This document shows positions 23,525-31,572 of a stretch of 34,533 bases of DNA, piece after piece. The notes below the pieces were generated by a model. It did not search any database. It was not told the DNA's origin and saw nothing but the letters and a program-made list of their open reading frames with translations. This DNA comes from Bacillota bacterium (lineage in GTDB: Bacteria > Bacillota > Clostridia > Christensenellales > SZUA-584). The position numbers and the translations under genes are program-made. How positions within the stretch are numbered: position 1 is the first letter of the stretch; the number at the start of each line of letters is the position of its first letter. Where the stretch lies: positions 1 to 34,533 of the forward strand of contig JAEWQS010000007.1 of the NCBI GenBank assembly GCA_023399095.1. The letters are read 5' to 3'.

Positions 23525-24808
23525 ATGAAGAAAAGCCCCTCCAAAATTAAAACTTATCGAACCGTAAACCGGCGATCTTCAAGTCATAATCAAGGATTGT
23601 GGTTTAAACTGCGTGACTTTAAAGATAAACATTTTGGGAAAAAGTCTGAAACGGCTTTAGAAAGCCACAGCAGAGCCAGTCGAAAGGACAACCGCAAGCG
23701 CAAAGTCGTGGCGTATGCCGCCACCGGCTTTGTTGTTTTTGCCGTGCTGATAACCGTGGTGCTGGCCGGAGGCGGCAATGGCGCGTCGGAGCAGCCAAGT
23801 GAGACGGAGCTTGCACAAGCAGAAATTATGGCTGAAGCGTCTGCCAGCGCAGCATTGCCCGCTAAAACGCCGGTGATGACGACAACGCCTGAGGCCACAG
23901 CGCAGAGCACGCCTGAGCCGACGGAGGAAGCGACACCCGAACCGACGGAAAAACCGACGGAGAAGCCGACGGAAAAACCGACAGAGAAGCCGACGGAAAA
24001 GCCTGAGCCGACTCCCACAGAAGAGCCTGTTGCCACCACCCCGCCGGATCCTACGCCGCCGCCGTTCAGCGTGAACGACGCTGTGGAAGACTATAAAGTG
24101 GAGGCGGATGATTATTACAATGACATGCATTACTCCTCCAACAGCTATGAATACACGGAGGATGAAAAATACCTTCTCGCTAAGATTATTGAGATCGAAT
24201 CGCGTGGTGAGCCATTAGAAGGACAAATAGCTGTGGGTAACGTGGTGATGAACCGGGTGCTGAATCCAAACAAGTTTGGCAACAACATCACCGAAGTGGT
24301 GACGTCCGGTGAGTTTGCTTATGAGAAGTATAAGGACAGAGAGCCGTCGTCAGAAGCGAGACAAGCGGCAGGCGCCGTATTGGACGACGAAAGATGGGAG
24401 CTGCCTCAGAATGTGTATTACTTCAACTCCGGCAAGGCCGAGGGCGAAAATTGGGGCAGCCACACGTATTATACCAAGATCGGCGGGCACTGCTTTTATA
24501 CGGACAATATCAGCGGACGCAGCACCAGCAACGGCAGACCGCCCGCGTTATTTGACAGGACGTACAAGTGGCCGCAATACGGCTGCAAAAAGGACGAGCG
24601 TGTCAAGCGCATTCAGTATATGCTGCACGAGCTGGATTTTGATGTGTCAGCCGACGGTATCTTCGGCAAGGGGACAAGCAAGGCATTAAAGCTTTTTCAG
24701 GAGTCCAAGGGGCTTGAGGCAGATGGCGTGGCCGGGCCCTCCACTATCAAGAAGCTGATTAAAGCGTTTGGCGTTGACAATTATTACGAAAAGTATATTG
24801 CAGATTAA
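23525..24808 (+). CDS. Membrane-anchored SleB-type cell-wall hydrolase 2
   Basis: About 427 residues. A basic N-tail (~60 residues), a membrane helix (~61-82) and a Thr/Glu/Pro linker with five TEKP units (~141-160) lead to the SleB/Hydrolase_2 domain (KIIEIESRGE, VGNVVMNRVL, IGGHCFY) and a C-terminal peptidoglycan-binding domain. AAGGAG lies 6 bp before the ATG at 23525. The frame is open from GTG 23465, but that region has no better site. It is closely related to hydrolases 1 and 3. The N-tail is shorter and lacks the GIRAL/LEETP segments shared by the others. Confidence 0.87.
   Translation: MKKSPSKIKTYRTVNRRSSSHNQGLWFKLRDFKDKHFGKKSETALESHSRASRKDNRKRKVVAYAATGFVVFAVLITVVLAGGGNGASEQPSETELAQAEIMAEASASAALPAKTPVMTTTPEATAQSTPEPTEEATPEPTEKPTEKPTEKPTEKPTEKPEPTPTEEPVATTPPDPTPPPFSVNDAVEDYKVEADDYYNDMHYSSNSYEYTEDEKYLLAKIIEIESRGEPLEGQIAVGNVVMNRVLNPNKFGNNITEVVTSGEFAYEKYKDREPSSEARQAAGAVLDDERWELPQNVYYFNSGKAEGENWGSHTYYTKIGGHCFYTDNISGRSTSNGRPPALFDRTYKWPQYGCKKDERVKRIQYMLHELDFDVSADGIFGKGTSKALKLFQESKGLEADGVAGPSTIKKLIKAFGVDNYYEKYIAD
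23940..24004 (+). repeat. 12/24-bp tandem repeat coding TEKP units
   Basis: Near-identical 12-bp units alternating CCGACGGAAAAA and CCGACRGAGAAG give a 24-bp higher period and code for TEKP repeats in the hydrolase 2 linker. Such tracts can change copy number by slippage. Confidence 0.75.
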
Positions 24809-24815
24809 AGAAGCC

Positions 24816-25256
24816 CTATAAGCTGTTATGGACGAACACGACGAGACTGCGCAAGGGTATCTCCGCAATGGAGCCAAGGCTTGCGAGTCTCTCGGCTGCT
24901 TCCAGACAGCTTTTATAATATCGGCAGTTCCGGCAAGCCTTTTTTTTGGGCATCTCGGGTGCTGACCCAATATGGGTGATCAGCCTTATGTGGCTTTCGG
25001 TGCACTCAAGAAGCACACCCGTTAAACCAAAGCCCGCGGGGCCTGCGCTAGTCGTATAAACTGTGACTGTTTGGCCTATGTATTGGCTCATATGCGTTGA
25101 GAACATGGTGTCTATATTCATTTGCGTTATTTCGATTCTCTCGGCCTTCTTGGATTCAATTTTTATATCTTCTCCATGCTCGTCTCCAGAGAAGACGCTG
25201 TTTTGGTTGCCTGATAGTTCTGAATTGATCCAGACAACGCTTTTTTTCTGTTTCAA
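24816..25256 (-). CDS. Unknown protein with conserved C-terminal domain
   Basis: About 146 residues. Residues ~54-146 match the next gene's product (YIGQTVTVYTTSAG, GFGLTGVLLECTESHIRL, GSIAEIPLRSLVVFVHNSL), a small beta-strand-rich domain. The N-terminal ~50 residues are charged and unique. A CRNCRYYKSC segment (CxxC-x4-C) may bind a metal. The frame opens at 25358, but the best start is TTG 25256, preceded by AGAGGTG. Function is unknown. Domains with this pattern recur in spore-forming Clostridia and may be spore-related, which is a guess. It converges with hydrolase 2 at 7 bp. Confidence 0.6.
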   Translation of the reverse strand: MKQKKSVVWINSELSGNQNSVFSGDEHGEDIKIESKKAERIEITQMNIDTMFSTHMSQYIGQTVTVYTTSAGPAGFGLTGVLLECTESHIRLITHIGSAPEMPKKKACRNCRYYKSCLEAAERLASLGSIAEIPLRSLVVFVHNSL

Positions 25257-25343
25257 ATAAACACCTCTGACAGCTTTCTTAATCAGTGCTTTCCTTATAC
25301 AATATTCGCCGTATCGCGACTTGTGATTTGCATATGGATACAA

Positions 25344-25370
25344 AGAAAAGAACCCCAAAAAAGGGGTTCT
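25344..25370 (-). terminator. Terminator of the Cys-rich gene
   Basis: On the minus strand AGAACCCC, a TTTTTT loop and GGGGTTCT form an 8-bp stem followed by TTTCTTTG. It lies 70 bp after the Cys-rich stop. Confidence 0.8.
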
Positions 25371-25439
25371 GAGAGGGATTCATCACAGCAGTTCTGCTTT
25401 AATGGCTTTTCCAAATGCTGTAGACTCAACTGCATGCCG

Positions 25440-25769
25440 TTAAATTGCGTGATGAATAAACGAAGCGATGCGATCAATCGGGATATCGGCAACGGATCCC
25501 ACCGTGTTCACACATCCATATCTGCCTCTGTTGCCACCGTAATAACAGGGACAGCAGCCTGTGTTGCAAGCGCTTCCCAACGCGCAGCATGGAGCAGGGC
25601 CTAAGCAGGTGACCACTCTTACAAAGCATGGGTTGCACGCAATCACAACACCGGTGATACCGCAACCGGATTCCCCGCCGCTTGTCGTGTATATCGTCAC
25701 AGTTTGACCTGTGTATTTCGCTAAATGCTCAGCGAAGTTTTCAGAATAAACACATCCACATCCATCCAT
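25440..25769 (-). CDS. Cys-rich small protein, paralogue of 24816-25256
   Basis: 109 residues with 13 cysteines, including a CNTGCCPCYYGG run. The domain (YTGQTVTIYTTSGG, GCGITGVVIACNPCFVRVVT, GSVADIPIDRIASFIHHAI) is shared with the neighbour, which has lost most cysteines. No signal peptide is seen. AAAGGAG lies 8 bp before the ATG at 25769. Cross-linking in a spore coat or metal binding are both possible; neither is shown. A perfect CACAAT-G-ATTGTG palindrome lies upstream. Confidence 0.65.
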   Translation of the reverse strand: MDGCGCVYSENFAEHLAKYTGQTVTIYTTSGGESGCGITGVVIACNPCFVRVVTCLGPAPCCALGSACNTGCCPCYYGGNRGRYGCVNTVGSVADIPIDRIASFIHHAI

Positions 25770-25822
25770 ATAAAAGGCTCCTTTCATTGTGTAATGTTTA
25801 CTTGTATATATTATGTTATTGA

Positions 25823-25835
25823 CACAATGATTGTG
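25823..25835. promoter_or_regulatory. Palindrome upstream of the Cys-rich gene
   Basis: CACAAT and ATTGTG are perfect 6-bp arms around one base, 54 bp before the gene start. It may be an operator. A possible -10-like CATAAT lies between it and the gene, but no good -35 was found. The rest of the 354-bp gap 25770-26123 holds no other clear element besides the hydrolase 3 promoter. Confidence 0.4.
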
Positions 25836-26026
25836 CTTTGAAAAATGGTTTCTATGGAAAAACGGGTCGCATTATTAGGACTTTTGGCACACGCAGCATT
25901 GTATATTAACTGCTTAAATATGAATACCGTCATTAAACAAATGATTGTCTCACAGTAACAATATAAAGCTGATTTGGAAAGAATCTGTGAATATATTGTA
26001 TCAAATCTGGAAATCCTGCATATATA

Positions 26027-26079
26027 TATTACGAATGTGTTACAATTTGATTGACAAATCGAAATATATTCGCTATGAT
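26027..26079 (+). promoter_or_regulatory. Hydrolase 3 promoter with WalR-like box
   Basis: TATTAC (26027-26032) and TGTTAC (26038-26043), 11-bp period, then 7 bp, TTGACA (26051-26056), 17 bp, TATGAT (26074-26079). One half-site matches the WalR consensus fully, the other with one change. Confidence 0.75.
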
Positions 26080-26123
26080 TGCACATGCAGGAAAAAAGAT
26101 AGGCTAATAAGGGAGATTATCAA

Positions 26124-27545
26124 ATGAAACTTAATACGGGCATTCGTGCTCTGATAAAGCTTTTTCGCTCAAAAAGCGAAAAGGCCGGGCCGGACAAAAA
26201 CGGCCAGACAGCGGCGCTTCATAACGCTTCGCTGTCGGAAGCGGATGAACCGGATATCATGTATCTGGAAGAGACCCCAGCGATCTGCGCCACTAAACAA
26301 AAGTACTCGGCCAAAGATAATGTCGAGCTGCAAAAAAAAGAAACGGAAGATCACCGCTATAAAGGCAAGGATCACAAAAGAACATCAGTATTTTTTCACA
26401 AAAGTGTTGACGATGCGAATGAATCTGCCACAAACCACTTAAGACAAAAGCATCATCGCATCAGGCTCCTCACTGCATATGCGACGGCAGGCATTGCGCT
26501 TATTACAGGGCTTCTCATTTTTGTGCTGCCCGTGGGCGGCAACGCGGCCTCAGAGCTGATTCAGCAGCAGACTGTGGTGCTAAGCGACAATCCGCGCGTT
26601 GAGCAGATGGATATCGATCCGTCGCTGATTAGCGAGACCACGCAGCCGGAGGAATCTCCGGATGCGCCAACTGTGACGTCTACGTTGTTTGACGATATCG
26701 AAAAGGCAGCTGCGGCAGCCAATATCATCGATGCCGCTGAAGCCACGCCCACGCCCGAACCTACGGCAACGCCGGACCCCGTACCGACCATTGCCGTGGA
26801 TGAGCTGGTTGAATATTTCGTGGATGAATCCGGTACCGACTATGGCACGGCAGGTTACTCCACCAATTCATATGAATACACGGATGATGAGCTTTATCTT
26901 CTCGCGCAAATCATCGATATCGAGTCGCGCGGCGAGCCGTTTGAAGGCATGGTGGCCGTGGGCAACGTGGTGATGAACCGCGTGCTGAACACCGAGACGT
27001 TTGGCGACACGATCAGCAGCGTAGTCAAATCGGGTCAGTTTGCGTGGTCAGGCAACAGCCGCAGAAGGCCGTCGCTTGCGGCGAAGCGCGCCGCAGAGGC
27101 CGTACTGGACGATCAGTATTGGGTGCTGCCGCAGAATGTGTATTTCTTCAAGTCGCATTCCAAGCCCGGCAGGGACTGGGGAAGAAATCAGTTTTATACT
27201 TCGATAGAAGGACATTGTTTCTATTTGTATGGGTACAACGGCCGGTATAACGGCGACGGCATACCTCCCAAGCTGTACGAGCGATCGTATAAATATGCCC
27301 AATACGGCTGTAAACCTGAGGAACGCGTGCTGCGCATACAGCAGATGCTCAACGCGATTGGCTTCCATGTGAATGAGAACAGCTACTTTGACAAGAACAC
27401 ACGTAACGCGCTGGTACTGTTCCAGGAAACGAATGCGCTTAATGCAGACGGTGCAGCGACGCCCGACACCATCACGGCGCTGATCAAAGCGTACGGCTTT
27501 GAGAACTATGTCGGCGCGTATATGACCGAACAGAACGCCGCCTAA
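26124..27545 (+). CDS. Membrane-anchored SleB-type cell-wall hydrolase 3
   Basis: 473 residues. Cytoplasmic tail (~112 residues) with MKLNTGIRALIKL and YLEETP segments shared with hydrolase 1, then a membrane helix (~115-136) and a linker rich in Pro/Thr/Ala. The SleB/Hydrolase_2 domain follows (QIIDIESRGEP, VGNVVMNRVL, EGHCFY) and a C-terminal peptidoglycan-binding domain (~400-460). GGGAG precedes the ATG. Likely a lytic transglycosylase acting on the wall from the membrane. The conserved cytoplasmic tail segments suggest a protein partner inside the cell, an inference. Confidence 0.87.
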   Translation: MKLNTGIRALIKLFRSKSEKAGPDKNGQTAALHNASLSEADEPDIMYLEETPAICATKQKYSAKDNVELQKKETEDHRYKGKDHKRTSVFFHKSVDDANESATNHLRQKHHRIRLLTAYATAGIALITGLLIFVLPVGGNAASELIQQQTVVLSDNPRVEQMDIDPSLISETTQPEESPDAPTVTSTLFDDIEKAAAAANIIDAAEATPTPEPTATPDPVPTIAVDELVEYFVDESGTDYGTAGYSTNSYEYTDDELYLLAQIIDIESRGEPFEGMVAVGNVVMNRVLNTETFGDTISSVVKSGQFAWSGNSRRRPSLAAKRAAEAVLDDQYWVLPQNVYFFKSHSKPGRDWGRNQFYTSIEGHCFYLYGYNGRYNGDGIPPKLYERSYKYAQYGCKPEERVLRIQQMLNAIGFHVNENSYFDKNTRNALVLFQETNALNADGAATPDTITALIKAYGFENYVGAYMTEQNAA

Positions 27546-27584
27546 AAAGCGAATCCCGACAGATGCATGATATCAAGGTAACAA

Positions 27585-27784
27585 TACCCCAAAAAGCGTT
27601 GCTTTTCGCCGTAAAGGCCGCATTTCTTATGAAGTGCGGCCTTGGCTGCAACTTGTCGAAAAACCTACGGTTTTCCGCCAGTTTACCGGTTTTGCTTGTT
27701 CCTCATAGATTCGAAACTGCGCAAAACCGCAAGGTGTGGGCTGCGCGGGTTTGGGGCCTCCGAAAAGTTATGCTTTTTGGGGTA
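27585..27784. mobile_element. 200-bp inverted-repeat element (MITE-like)
   Basis: Ends 27585-27608 and 27761-27784 are 24-bp inverted repeats with 3 mismatches, starting TACCCCAAAAAGC and closing GCTTTTTGGGGTA. If TA is the duplicated target, the element proper is CCCC...GGGG, as in IS630/Tc1-type MITEs. Inside are a 13-bp hairpin (27614-27643, AAGGCCGCATTTC stem), a small stem (27660-27674) and the arms CGGTTTTGC/GCAAAACCG (27687-27729). A structured RNA is the alternative. It carries no transposase and no credible gene, and fills most of the 320-bp gap 27546-27865. Confidence 0.6.
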
Positions 27785-27865
27785 AATCATAGCGCGTCTT
27801 GCCCACAAATTGTATATAAAAACTTTTTTGACGGTCTTTGCTGTTCGTTGAATCGTTGAAATTCA

Positions 27866-28381
27866 CTATTTGATTCTGTCCAAAGGCATTTGAACGATGA
27901 GGATAAACAATGGCACGATGGCAGTTGTGATGAGCCATGCAAACTGCGGCTTTTTATAATGGATAAAAAGAATCGGAAACATCACAAGATCGAATAAAAA
28001 CGAATAAAAAGTGCGCCATCCATTTTGATAATGCATGGAATCTGTCAGATACATGACATACTCAACCAGTGCAAAACCCGCTGCCCATAGAACGATATAC
28101 ACCGGCAGTTTACTCCTTTTTTCAGGGCATAAAGTCAGAAATAGGATGACGATGCAGGGGAAGATGATGACCGCCCAATACAGATCGATGTACGAGTGTC
28201 CCAAACCCGGCCAGAGAGGCATGCCATATTCCCAAAGTGAATAGTTGTACATAATGAAGTTATAAGTAAGGTCGCCCACGATAAAAAACAGTATTGTGGG
28301 GTAGTATTCCTTCCATCTTCTCCAGTATCCTTTGGAAAAGCATATAACGACGAGTATGATACTGATAATTATATGAATCAT
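27866..28381 (-). CDS. CBO0543-like integral membrane protein
   Basis: About 171 residues with roughly five hydrophobic segments and little else. The pattern resembles the CBO0543 family found in spore-forming Firmicutes: a Lys/Trp-rich RRWKEYYPTILFF after segment 1, NFIMYNYSLWEY and YSFLFDLVMFPILFIHYKK. Function is unknown. The frame opens at 28465, but the ATG at 28381 follows GGCGGAG and starts just before the first membrane segment. It is a single gene, with no clear operon partner. Confidence 0.7.
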   Translation of the reverse strand: MIHIIISIILVVICFSKGYWRRWKEYYPTILFFIVGDLTYNFIMYNYSLWEYGMPLWPGLGHSYIDLYWAVIIFPCIVILFLTLCPEKRSKLPVYIVLWAAGFALVEYVMYLTDSMHYQNGWRTFYSFLFDLVMFPILFIHYKKPQFAWLITTAIVPLFILIVQMPLDRIK

Positions 28382-28444
28382 ATGTTCTCCGCCTAACCTT
28401 TCATGCAGAATTATTTTCTTCAAAATAGAAATATTTATGAACCG

Positions 28445-28475
28445 AAAATAAAAAACACCAGACAATAGCTGGTAT
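28445..28475 (-). terminator. Terminator of the hprK gene set
   Basis: On the minus strand ACCAG and CTGGT (28469-28473 and 28457-28461) form a short stem followed by GTTTTTTATTTT. It lies 40 bp after the solute-binding-protein stop. Confidence 0.65.
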
Positions 28476-28514
28476 TAAAGATGAACTCTTTATAATGCAA
28501 AAAAAGAGGATTGT

Positions 28515-29615
28515 TTATTCGCCCAGCGCGCGTCGAAGACTGTTAAGCGAACGTGTGTCGCCGGAGAAAGCGGCCTTGGCAAGCTCAATAAGCGTTTCTT
28601 GGGTGTTCGGCTGTGGGAGCGCAGCCCCCGCGCAAAGCTGCTCGTACATGGCAAGAAGTATGTCGCTTTTCTGATAGATGTCGAGCCCCGGCTTTACAGG
28701 AAAAACGCCGAGCGCTTCCAGCTTTTTCTGAGCGCTGTCGCTGAGAATGAAAGCAGCGAAGCTTTCAGCGGCTTGCTGGCGAAGCTCATCCTTGCTCTGC
28801 TGCGCCACGCTTATCAGCTGAACCATGTCGGTATAAGGGCCGATGGCATAAGCCGAAAAAGCTGGCACTTCGCCCTGTGTATACTGCTCGGTCGCTTCAA
28901 AAAGCTGACGGTGCGATGCGATGAGCACACCCGCATCGCCTGAACAGAATGCTTCAAAGCCGTTTTCCCATGACGCATCCAGTGACAATGCCACATCGGG
29001 CGGATCCGGCTCGCCCCAAGTGGAAACCTGAGGCTTTTCGCCTTCGGGGTAGGCGTGAAGTGCAAGAGCGGGCAGCGATGTGCAGCCGTCTTCCGCGTCG
29101 AAGCAGACGCCGATTTGTGCCGCTTCCAGCAAAGCTTCGGGTCTTATGCCCCAGTCAGATTTCAAGTCCATGCCGTTTTCCGTGAGCATATCGGTGTTGA
29201 CGAGCAGGCAGTATCCGCCGCACATATAGGGGTAGGCGGTATCCGGCAGCGCAGAGAAAATGGTATCAACAGCGGGCAGCGATGCCATGTCGAGCGATAT
29301 CTCGGTACCGTAAGGATACGAGACGATATCGGGTTTCTCGCCGCTTTCCAACGCCTGCGCAGCTTCCTCGCAGGTGAGGGTGCGCAGCTCGATAAAAACG
29401 TGCGGATTCTGCCCCTCAAACTGCGTAATACGCTTTTGCAGGAAAGCCGCGCCCGACGATCCGCCCGTACGCCACTCTGAAATATGCCAGAGCGACAGTA
29501 TACCCTGAAAGTATGGACTTTCGGGCAGCTTTTCATAGTAGGAAAGTATCAGCCAAGGCGAAATACAGATGAGTATCAGCGCCAGCGCACATAAAAAATA
29601 AGCAACAGGCTTCAT
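28515..29615 (-). CDS. Membrane-anchored extracellular solute-binding protein
   Basis: 366 residues. A hydrophobic N-terminal segment (~5-25) has no standard lipobox, since C17 is preceded by Ile rather than Gly/Ala/Ser, so it is probably a membrane anchor. The remainder resembles family 1 (sugar-type) binding proteins: ITQFEGQNPHVFIELRT, EKPDIVSYPYG, AAESFAAFILSDSAQKKLEALGVFPVKPG. No permease or ATPase genes are nearby, so it may serve a distant transporter or act as a sensor. It is last in the minus-strand set after glucokinase, gap 32 bp. Confidence 0.75.
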   Translation of the reverse strand: MKPVAYFLCALALILICISPWLILSYYEKLPESPYFQGILSLWHISEWRTGGSSGAAFLQKRITQFEGQNPHVFIELRTLTCEEAAQALESGEKPDIVSYPYGTEISLDMASLPAVDTIFSALPDTAYPYMCGGYCLLVNTDMLTENGMDLKSDWGIRPEALLEAAQIGVCFDAEDGCTSLPALALHAYPEGEKPQVSTWGEPDPPDVALSLDASWENGFEAFCSGDAGVLIASHRQLFEATEQYTQGEVPAFSAYAIGPYTDMVQLISVAQQSKDELRQQAAESFAAFILSDSAQKKLEALGVFPVKPGLDIYQKSDILLAMYEQLCAGAALPQPNTQETLIELAKAAFSGDTRSLNSLRRALGE

Positions 29616-29647
29616 GAATGCACCTCTTGCTTATTTATACTGACGTT

Positions 29648-30595
29648 TTATTGCATTAATGACAGGCCAAGCATTGCTGCGCCGATGATTCCGGCATCAT
29701 TTCCCGAAACAGCAAGCTTAATATCTGCATATTTCTGATTCGCGAATACGCCCTTGTTTTCGCTGGCTTTTATGACACGCTTGAGCAGGAAGTCTCCCGC
29801 GCCGGATACGCCGCCGCCCAGTGCGATGATATCCGGATCGAGAATATTCTCGATAGTGCCGATACCCATGGCGAGATGCTTGACGTATTCGTCCACGATC
29901 GCAAGCGCGATGTGGTCTCCTTCCTTGGCACAGTCCAGCACGAGCTTGGCAGTGACCTTGCTTAAGTCGCCTCCGGTCAGGTGATGCAGGCGGCTTTCGG
30001 GGCGCTCGACCACACAGCGCCGCCCCTGGCGGATTAGCGCGGTGGCTGTGGTGTATGTCTCAAGGCAGCCCTTGTTGCCGCAGGTGCATGGCACACCGTC
30101 CGGCACGATCTCGATATGCCCGAGCTCGCCGCCCATGCCGTGAGCGCCGCTGAACGGCTTGCCGTTTAAGATGATGCCGCTGCCAAGGCCGGTACCCAAG
30201 GTGAGCAGCACGCCTACATCGCAGCCCTTGAGCGCGCCGAGGTGGTATTCGTATACGGCAGCCACTGTCGCGTCGTTGTCAGCAAACACAGGCACATCGA
30301 TATGCTTTTTCATTTCCGTTTCCAGCGGCACATCGATCCAGTAAAGATTGACGGCGGTGGCGATGCCCTTTCGCGCAAACCCCGGGATGCCGATGCCGAT
30401 GCTTGCAATCTGGCTGTTCGGGATGCCGTTTTTTCCCGCAAGGCTGATGATGGCCCCGGCCATGTCGTTTATGACCTGCACATAGCCGCGCTCAACGCCT
30501 GTGGGTATACTGGTTTTGCAAACGAGGCAAAGGTTCTCATCCACGAGACCCGCTTTAATTCCCGTTCCACCAAGATCAATACCTGCCAGATACAT
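29648..30595 (-). CDS. ROK-family glucokinase
   Basis: 315 residues. N-terminal ATP phosphate-binding DLGGTGIKAGLV, catalytic-type FADNDATVAA (the D-N-D motif near residue 105), then GELGHIEIVPDGVPC and the zinc-binding C-x-C-G-x2-G-C-L-E motif (CTCGNKGCLE near 170). These are the marks of ROK sugar kinases, and length matches bacterial glucokinases (about 315-320). The enzyme phosphorylates glucose or a related hexose. It is downstream of hprK by 26 bp, giving a carbon-control context. Confidence 0.88.
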   Translation of the reverse strand: MYLAGIDLGGTGIKAGLVDENLCLVCKTSIPTGVERGYVQVINDMAGAIISLAGKNGIPNSQIASIGIGIPGFARKGIATAVNLYWIDVPLETEMKKHIDVPVFADNDATVAAVYEYHLGALKGCDVGVLLTLGTGLGSGIILNGKPFSGAHGMGGELGHIEIVPDGVPCTCGNKGCLETYTTATALIRQGRRCVVERPESRLHHLTGGDLSKVTAKLVLDCAKEGDHIALAIVDEYVKHLAMGIGTIENILDPDIIALGGGVSGAGDFLLKRVIKASENKGVFANQKYADIKLAVSGNDAGIIGAAMLGLSLMQ

Positions 30596-30621
30596 CGCAT
30601 TTCTCCTTTATGGCTTTTTAC

Positions 30622-31572
30622 TTATACGTTCGGACAGGACGGCCCTTTCACGCTGTCAGGTGCGATGATGCTTAAGAGCTTGCTGTCCAGCTGTTCGGCG
30701 GTAATCTGTCCCATACATTTCAGACGGTAGTTCATTGCGGCCACCTCGATGATGATCGCAAGGTTGCGGCCGGGCCGCACAGGAACAGTGATAATGGGGA
30801 TTTTAACGCCGAGCAGCGTGATGTATTCCTGAGTGAGTCCAAGGCGGTCGATATTCATCGGATCGCCCAGCTCCAGATTGACGGCGAGCTCGATGGATTT
30901 TTCCACGAGCACCGCGCCGATGCCGTAAAGCGTGCGCACGTCGATAATGCCGAGGCCGCGTATCTCCATCATATGGCGGATGACCTCAGGAGACTGGCCG
31001 ATCAGCTGGTTGTCGGAGAGCTTGATGATTTCGACCACATCGTCTGCGACGAGACGATGGTTCCGTTTCACGAGCTCCAGAGCTGTCTCGCTTTTACCGA
31101 CGCCCGAATCGCCCATGAGCAGTATACCGACGCCGTAGATGTCCATGAGGCCGGCGTGACGCGATATGCTGGGGGCGAGCACCTTGTCAAGGTACACAGT
31201 CGTCTTGTGGCTGAGTTTCGTGGTGGTCAGGCCCGACATCATAATGGGCGTGTTATATTTCTTGGCCGCCTCAATCATCTCGGGCGGCGGTGTTAAGTTT
31301 CGCCCGATCAGCACACAGGGCATGCGGCTTGCGAAATACTTGTCGAGACGTTCGCTTTTGAGTTCAGGGTCGAGGTTTTGTAAGTATGTCATCTCGACCA
31401 TGCCGAAAAGCTGTATGCGGTTGACCGCGAAATACTCAAAAAACCCGGCCATCTGAAGCCCAGGGCGGTTTAAATCCGACGTGTTGATTTCGATGGTCTC
31501 CACATCACCTCTAAAAATGATGCTTAGGTTTAAATCGCGCGCAAGGTCATCGAGCTTGAGCTTTGTTTTCAT
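30622..31572 (-). CDS. hprK: HPr kinase/phosphorylase
   Basis: 316 residues, standard length. N-terminal domain (~1-130), then the Walker A loop GDSGVGKSETALEL near 154, followed by LVADDVVEI. The hallmark signature near 205 is IRGLGIIDV, and RLGL...VPVRPGRNLA closes the catalytic domain. It phosphorylates HPr at Ser46 to drive CcpA-type catabolite repression and also reverses the reaction. The start overlaps the end of the upstream HAD gene by 26 bp, with TCTGGAGG inside that gene. Confidence 0.95.
   Translation of the reverse strand: MKTKLKLDDLARDLNLSIIFRGDVETIEINTSDLNRPGLQMAGFFEYFAVNRIQLFGMVEMTYLQNLDPELKSERLDKYFASRMPCVLIGRNLTPPPEMIEAAKKYNTPIMMSGLTTTKLSHKTTVYLDKVLAPSISRHAGLMDIYGVGILLMGDSGVGKSETALELVKRNHRLVADDVVEIIKLSDNQLIGQSPEVIRHMMEIRGLGIIDVRTLYGIGAVLVEKSIELAVNLELGDPMNIDRLGLTQEYITLLGVKIPIITVPVRPGRNLAIIIEVAAMNYRLKCMGQITAEQLDSKLLSIIAPDSVKGPSCPNV

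Noticed and set aside
27700..27725. tRNA-like T-loop (GATTCGAAAC)
   Set aside because: No acceptor, D or anticodon arms can be drawn around it; it is part of the inverted-repeat element.
27563..27859. 98-codon frame in the gap after hydrolase 3
   Set aside because: It runs through both inverted repeats and hairpins of the 200-bp element, has no ribosome site and no family resemblance.
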